Source: Anaerolineaceae bacterium (GTDB taxonomy: Bacteria > Chloroflexota > Anaerolineae > Anaerolineales > Anaerolineaceae). From it: a DNA stretch of 6,082 nt. This document shows, piece after piece, positions 3,694 to 6,082 of the stretch (position 1 is the first letter of the stretch; every line of letters starts with the position of its first letter). The translations under genes were made by a program, and so were the position numbers. The notes below the pieces were generated by a model. It was not told where the DNA came from, did not search any database, and saw only the letters and a program-made list of their open reading frames with translations. The stretch covers positions 6,313-12,394 of the forward strand of contig DNOU01000003.1 in assembly GCA_003501835.1 (NCBI GenBank), in the 5' to 3' direction.

Positions 3694-6082
3694 ATGCTTG
3701 CACCTTTATCCTGGATCAAAGATTTTGTCGAACCTGATCTGACCATCGCCGGGATCGCCCATCAGCTGACCATGGCTGGCATGGAAGTGGAGGAAATTCA
3801 CATCATCGGTCTGCCCATGCCTGAATCCGGTACCGTGGATACCAGGGTCACCGGGCTATCCTGGGACCCTGAGAAGATCGTGGTGGGTGCGATCTCCGAG
3901 GTCATGCCGCACCCGAACGCCGACCGCCTGACACTTTGCAGGCTGTTCGATGGCCGCGAAGAGCACATCGTGCTGACCGGCGCGCCAAACCTCTTTGAAT
4001 TCAAGGGCATCGGACCCCTTGCACAGCCGCTCAAGGTGGCATATGCAAAAGAAGGCTCGGTGATCTACGATGGTCATCAACCCGGGCTGGTGCTGACCAC
4101 CCTGAAAAAGACCAGGATCCGCGGTGTGGATTCCGATTCGATGGTCTGCTCTGAAAAAGAACTCGGTTTGTCCGAGGAGCACGAGGGCATTCTCTTCCTG
4201 GATGCGGATGCTGTGCCCGGTACTCCCCTGGTGGATGTACTGGGTGATGCAGTCTTTGACATCAAGCTGCTGCCGAGTTATGCCCGCTGCGCAAGCATCC
4301 TCGGTCTGGCGCGCGAGATCGCTGCCATGACCGGAAAACCCCTCAAACAGCCTGAGGCAGCCACCCAACCCCCCGCGGGGAAGGCGGACTTTGCCAGCAT
4401 TCACATTCAGAATCCCGAGCTTAACCCGCGTTTCCTGCTGGGTCTGATACGCGACATTGAGATCCGCCAGAGCCCAAGCCTGATTCAGCGCCGACTCAAA
4501 CTTGCCGGGATGCGGCCGGTCAACAATATTGTCGACGCCACCAATTACGTGATGCTGGAGATCGGTCAACCACTGCATGCTTTCGATTATGATATTCTTA
4601 TTAAACGGGCTGCCGGGAAACCGGTTGAGATCATCACCCGCACGGCGCGTGTTGGTGAAACCCTCACCACCCTGGATGGGGTGGAACGCAAACTCGATCC
4701 TTCCACTGTGCTGGTGTGTGATGCAGCAGGAGCGCTGAGCATCGCAGGGGTGATGGGCGGGGGCGAGACCGAGGTCACGGAGAAAACCAGGACGGTACTG
4801 CTGGAGGGGGCTGCCTGGAATATGATCAACATCCGCAAGACTGCCAAAGTGCAGAATCTCCCCAGCGAAGCCTCATATCGCTATTCACGAGGGGTTCACC
4901 CTGCCATGGCGGAACGCGGTGTACGGCGAGCCCTGGAATTAATGGCTGCCTGGTCCGGTGGTGTGGTTGCACCAGGTCTGGTGGATGAGTACCCCTTGCC
5001 GCCCAGGGCAGCCGAGGTGGAGGTCACCTCGCATGATGTGAAACGCTGGCTGGGCATTGAACTTTCAGCAGTAGAGATTGCCAAACTTTTGGAGCGCCTG
5101 GAATTCAAGGTTCAGCAGACTGACGATACAGTCCGAGCTGTGGCACCGGATCACCGGTTGGATATTGGTGAGGGAATCACCGGTAAGGCAGATCTGATCG
5201 AAGAGATTGCCCGTGTGTACGGTTACGACAACATTCCCGAGGAGCGCATGGCGGATGTGCTACCTCCACAGCGCAGCAACCCGAAGCTCGAAAAGGAGGA
5301 GCGCATCCGCGATTTGTTGGTGGCTGCCGGGTTGCAGGAGGTGGTGAACTACCGCTGGACAACCCCTGAAAATGAGGCGCGTTTGACCCCTGCAGGAGCT
5401 GAGGCGGATGACCGCCCTTACGTGCGAATTGCCAATCCGCTGGCTTATGAAAAGACCTTCCTGCGCCACAGTGTGATGGCGAGCGTACTGAATGTCGCGG
5501 AACGGAATTCTCGTAACCGCGACCGCCTGGCATTCTTCGAAATCGGACCGATCTTCATCCAGGGCGAGGAACCCGGCCTTCCGGATGAGTTGCAACGCCT
5601 GGGAATCGTACTGGCGGGGCAGCGGGAGTTGTCAGGCTGGCAGGCTGCCGATACTGCTTCCATGGATTTCTTTGATCTCAAGGGTATCCTTGAGGAATTG
5701 TTTGCAGGGCTGCGGATTCAGGACATTCACTTTGAATCGTACACCCATCCGGCGTTTCATCCGGGAAAGTGTGCAAAGATCATGACCGGCGAGGTCCAAC
5801 TGGGATTCTTCGGCGAGCTTCACCCCCAGGTACGCAGTCATTATGATTGGCCGTCAACGTTCAAATCTTCTGTAATGTCAGCGGAGCTCAACCTCGATAC
5901 GCTCTACGGTATGGTCCCGGCGCTGCATCAAACCACTGATCTGCCCACCTATCCGCCAGTCCTCGAGGACCTGGCACTGGTGGTGGATGAAAGCGTGCCG
6001 GCAGTGGAAATCGAGAAACTGATCCGGCAGACCGGCGGAAAGCTGCTGACAGATGTGCGGTTGTTCGATCTCTTCCGCAGCG
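3694..6082 (+). CDS. pheT: Phenylalanyl-tRNA synthetase beta subunit (3' partial)
   Basis: An open frame of 796 codons from ATG 3694 (AAGGAG at 3683-3688, 5-nt spacing) to the window end without a stop. Domains in order: N-terminal segment MLAPLSWIKDFVEPDL; OB-fold tRNA-binding domain from about residue 60 (VGAISEVMPHPNADRL) through MVCSEKELGL (150-159); B3/B4 editing region about 230-400, with LAGMRPVNNIVDATNYVMLE, GQPLHAFD (His295), LDG, IAGVMGG (350-356) and LLEGAAW (Glu371); SEASYRYSRGVHP (391-403); B5 domain about 430-515 ending DLIEEIARVYGYDNIP; catalytic-like core about 520-745 (NYRWTTPENEARL, ANPLAYEKTFLRHSVM, FFEIGPIF); and about half of the FDX-ACB anticodon-binding domain from about residue 748. 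His295 and Glu371 probably correspond to editing residues that clear Tyr-tRNA-Phe. Roughly 45 residues are missing beyond the window. It partners PheS in an alpha2-beta2 enzyme and is in the same T-box-controlled unit. Confidence 0.98.
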   Translation, partial: MLAPLSWIKDFVEPDLTIAGIAHQLTMAGMEVEEIHIIGLPMPESGTVDTRVTGLSWDPEKIVVGAISEVMPHPNADRLTLCRLFDGREEHIVLTGAPNLFEFKGIGPLAQPLKVAYAKEGSVIYDGHQPGLVLTTLKKTRIRGVDSDSMVCSEKELGLSEEHEGILFLDADAVPGTPLVDVLGDAVFDIKLLPSYARCASILGLAREIAAMTGKPLKQPEAATQPPAGKADFASIHIQNPELNPRFLLGLIRDIEIRQSPSLIQRRLKLAGMRPVNNIVDATNYVMLEIGQPLHAFDYDILIKRAAGKPVEIITRTARVGETLTTLDGVERKLDPSTVLVCDAAGALSIAGVMGGGETEVTEKTRTVLLEGAAWNMINIRKTAKVQNLPSEASYRYSRGVHPAMAERGVRRALELMAAWSGGVVAPGLVDEYPLPPRAAEVEVTSHDVKRWLGIELSAVEIAKLLERLEFKVQQTDDTVRAVAPDHRLDIGEGITGKADLIEEIARVYGYDNIPEERMADVLPPQRSNPKLEKEERIRDLLVAAGLQEVVNYRWTTPENEARLTPAGAEADDRPYVRIANPLAYEKTFLRHSVMASVLNVAERNSRNRDRLAFFEIGPIFIQGEEPGLPDELQRLGIVLAGQRELSGWQAADTASMDFFDLKGILEELFAGLRIQDIHFESYTHPAFHPGKCAKIMTGEVQLGFFGELHPQVRSHYDWPSTFKSSVMSAELNLDTLYGMVPALHQTTDLPTYPPVLEDLALVVDESVPAVEIEKLIRQTGGKLLTDVRLFDLFRS

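Noticed and set aside
3856..4578. 240-codon open frame on the minus strand inside pheT
   Set aside because: It overlaps the unmistakable PheT OB-fold and editing regions and shows no motif of its own.
1..6082. CRISPR array, insertion sequence, tRNA or rRNA gene, toxin-antitoxin or defence system
   Set aside because: No regularly spaced direct repeats, transposase motifs, tRNA-like fold or such genes were seen; the coding content is housekeeping plus one lipoprotein.

Overview
The window looks like ordinary chromosomal DNA from a moderately GC-rich bacterium, most likely a member of the Chloroflexota (Anaerolineae-like). This placement is inference from gene style. The PheS is Thermus/Chloroflexota-like with a Cys4 insert, phenylalanyl-tRNA synthetase is controlled by a T-box, and there is a lipoprotein with a Thr/Pro linker and an NBR1-type (FW) Ig-like domain, an architecture common in Anaerolineae. 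All genes are on the + strand.

Layout. (1) Bases 1-1165 hold the end of msrP, whose molybdenum-ligand Cys is the first complete codon in the window, directly abutted by a complete msrQ. Together they form an extracytoplasmic methionine-sulfoxide repair system: MsrQ is the haem membrane protein that passes electrons to the molybdopterin enzyme MsrP. (2) Bases 1196-2193 hold a separately promoted lipoprotein gene of unknown function. Its start should be the ATG at 1270, because a consensus promoter lies inside the longer reading frame. (3) Bases 2211-2511 hold a promoter and a full T-box riboswitch: K-turn, S-turn specifier loop with a UUC (Phe) codon, distal stem I, stem II with a pseudoknot partner, stem III, the T-box sequence, and mutually exclusive antiterminator and terminator. 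(4) Bases 2529-3599 hold a complete pheS. (5) Bases 3600-3693 are a 94-bp spacer with an imperfect 22-bp inverted repeat. (6) Base 3694 to the window end holds pheT, open at its 3' end with the anticodon-binding domain cut off.

How they work together. PheS and PheT form the (alpha-beta)2 phenylalanyl-tRNA synthetase. The upstream leader senses uncharged tRNA-Phe through its UUC specifier and a UGGU bulge that fits the tRNA acceptor end, so transcription reads through into pheST when charged tRNA-Phe runs short. The msrPQ pair and the lipoprotein gene appear to be independent units.

I found no mobile element, CRISPR array, rRNA or tRNA gene, and no clearly new system. The least explained pieces are the inverted-repeat spacer between pheS and pheT and the role of the lipoprotein.
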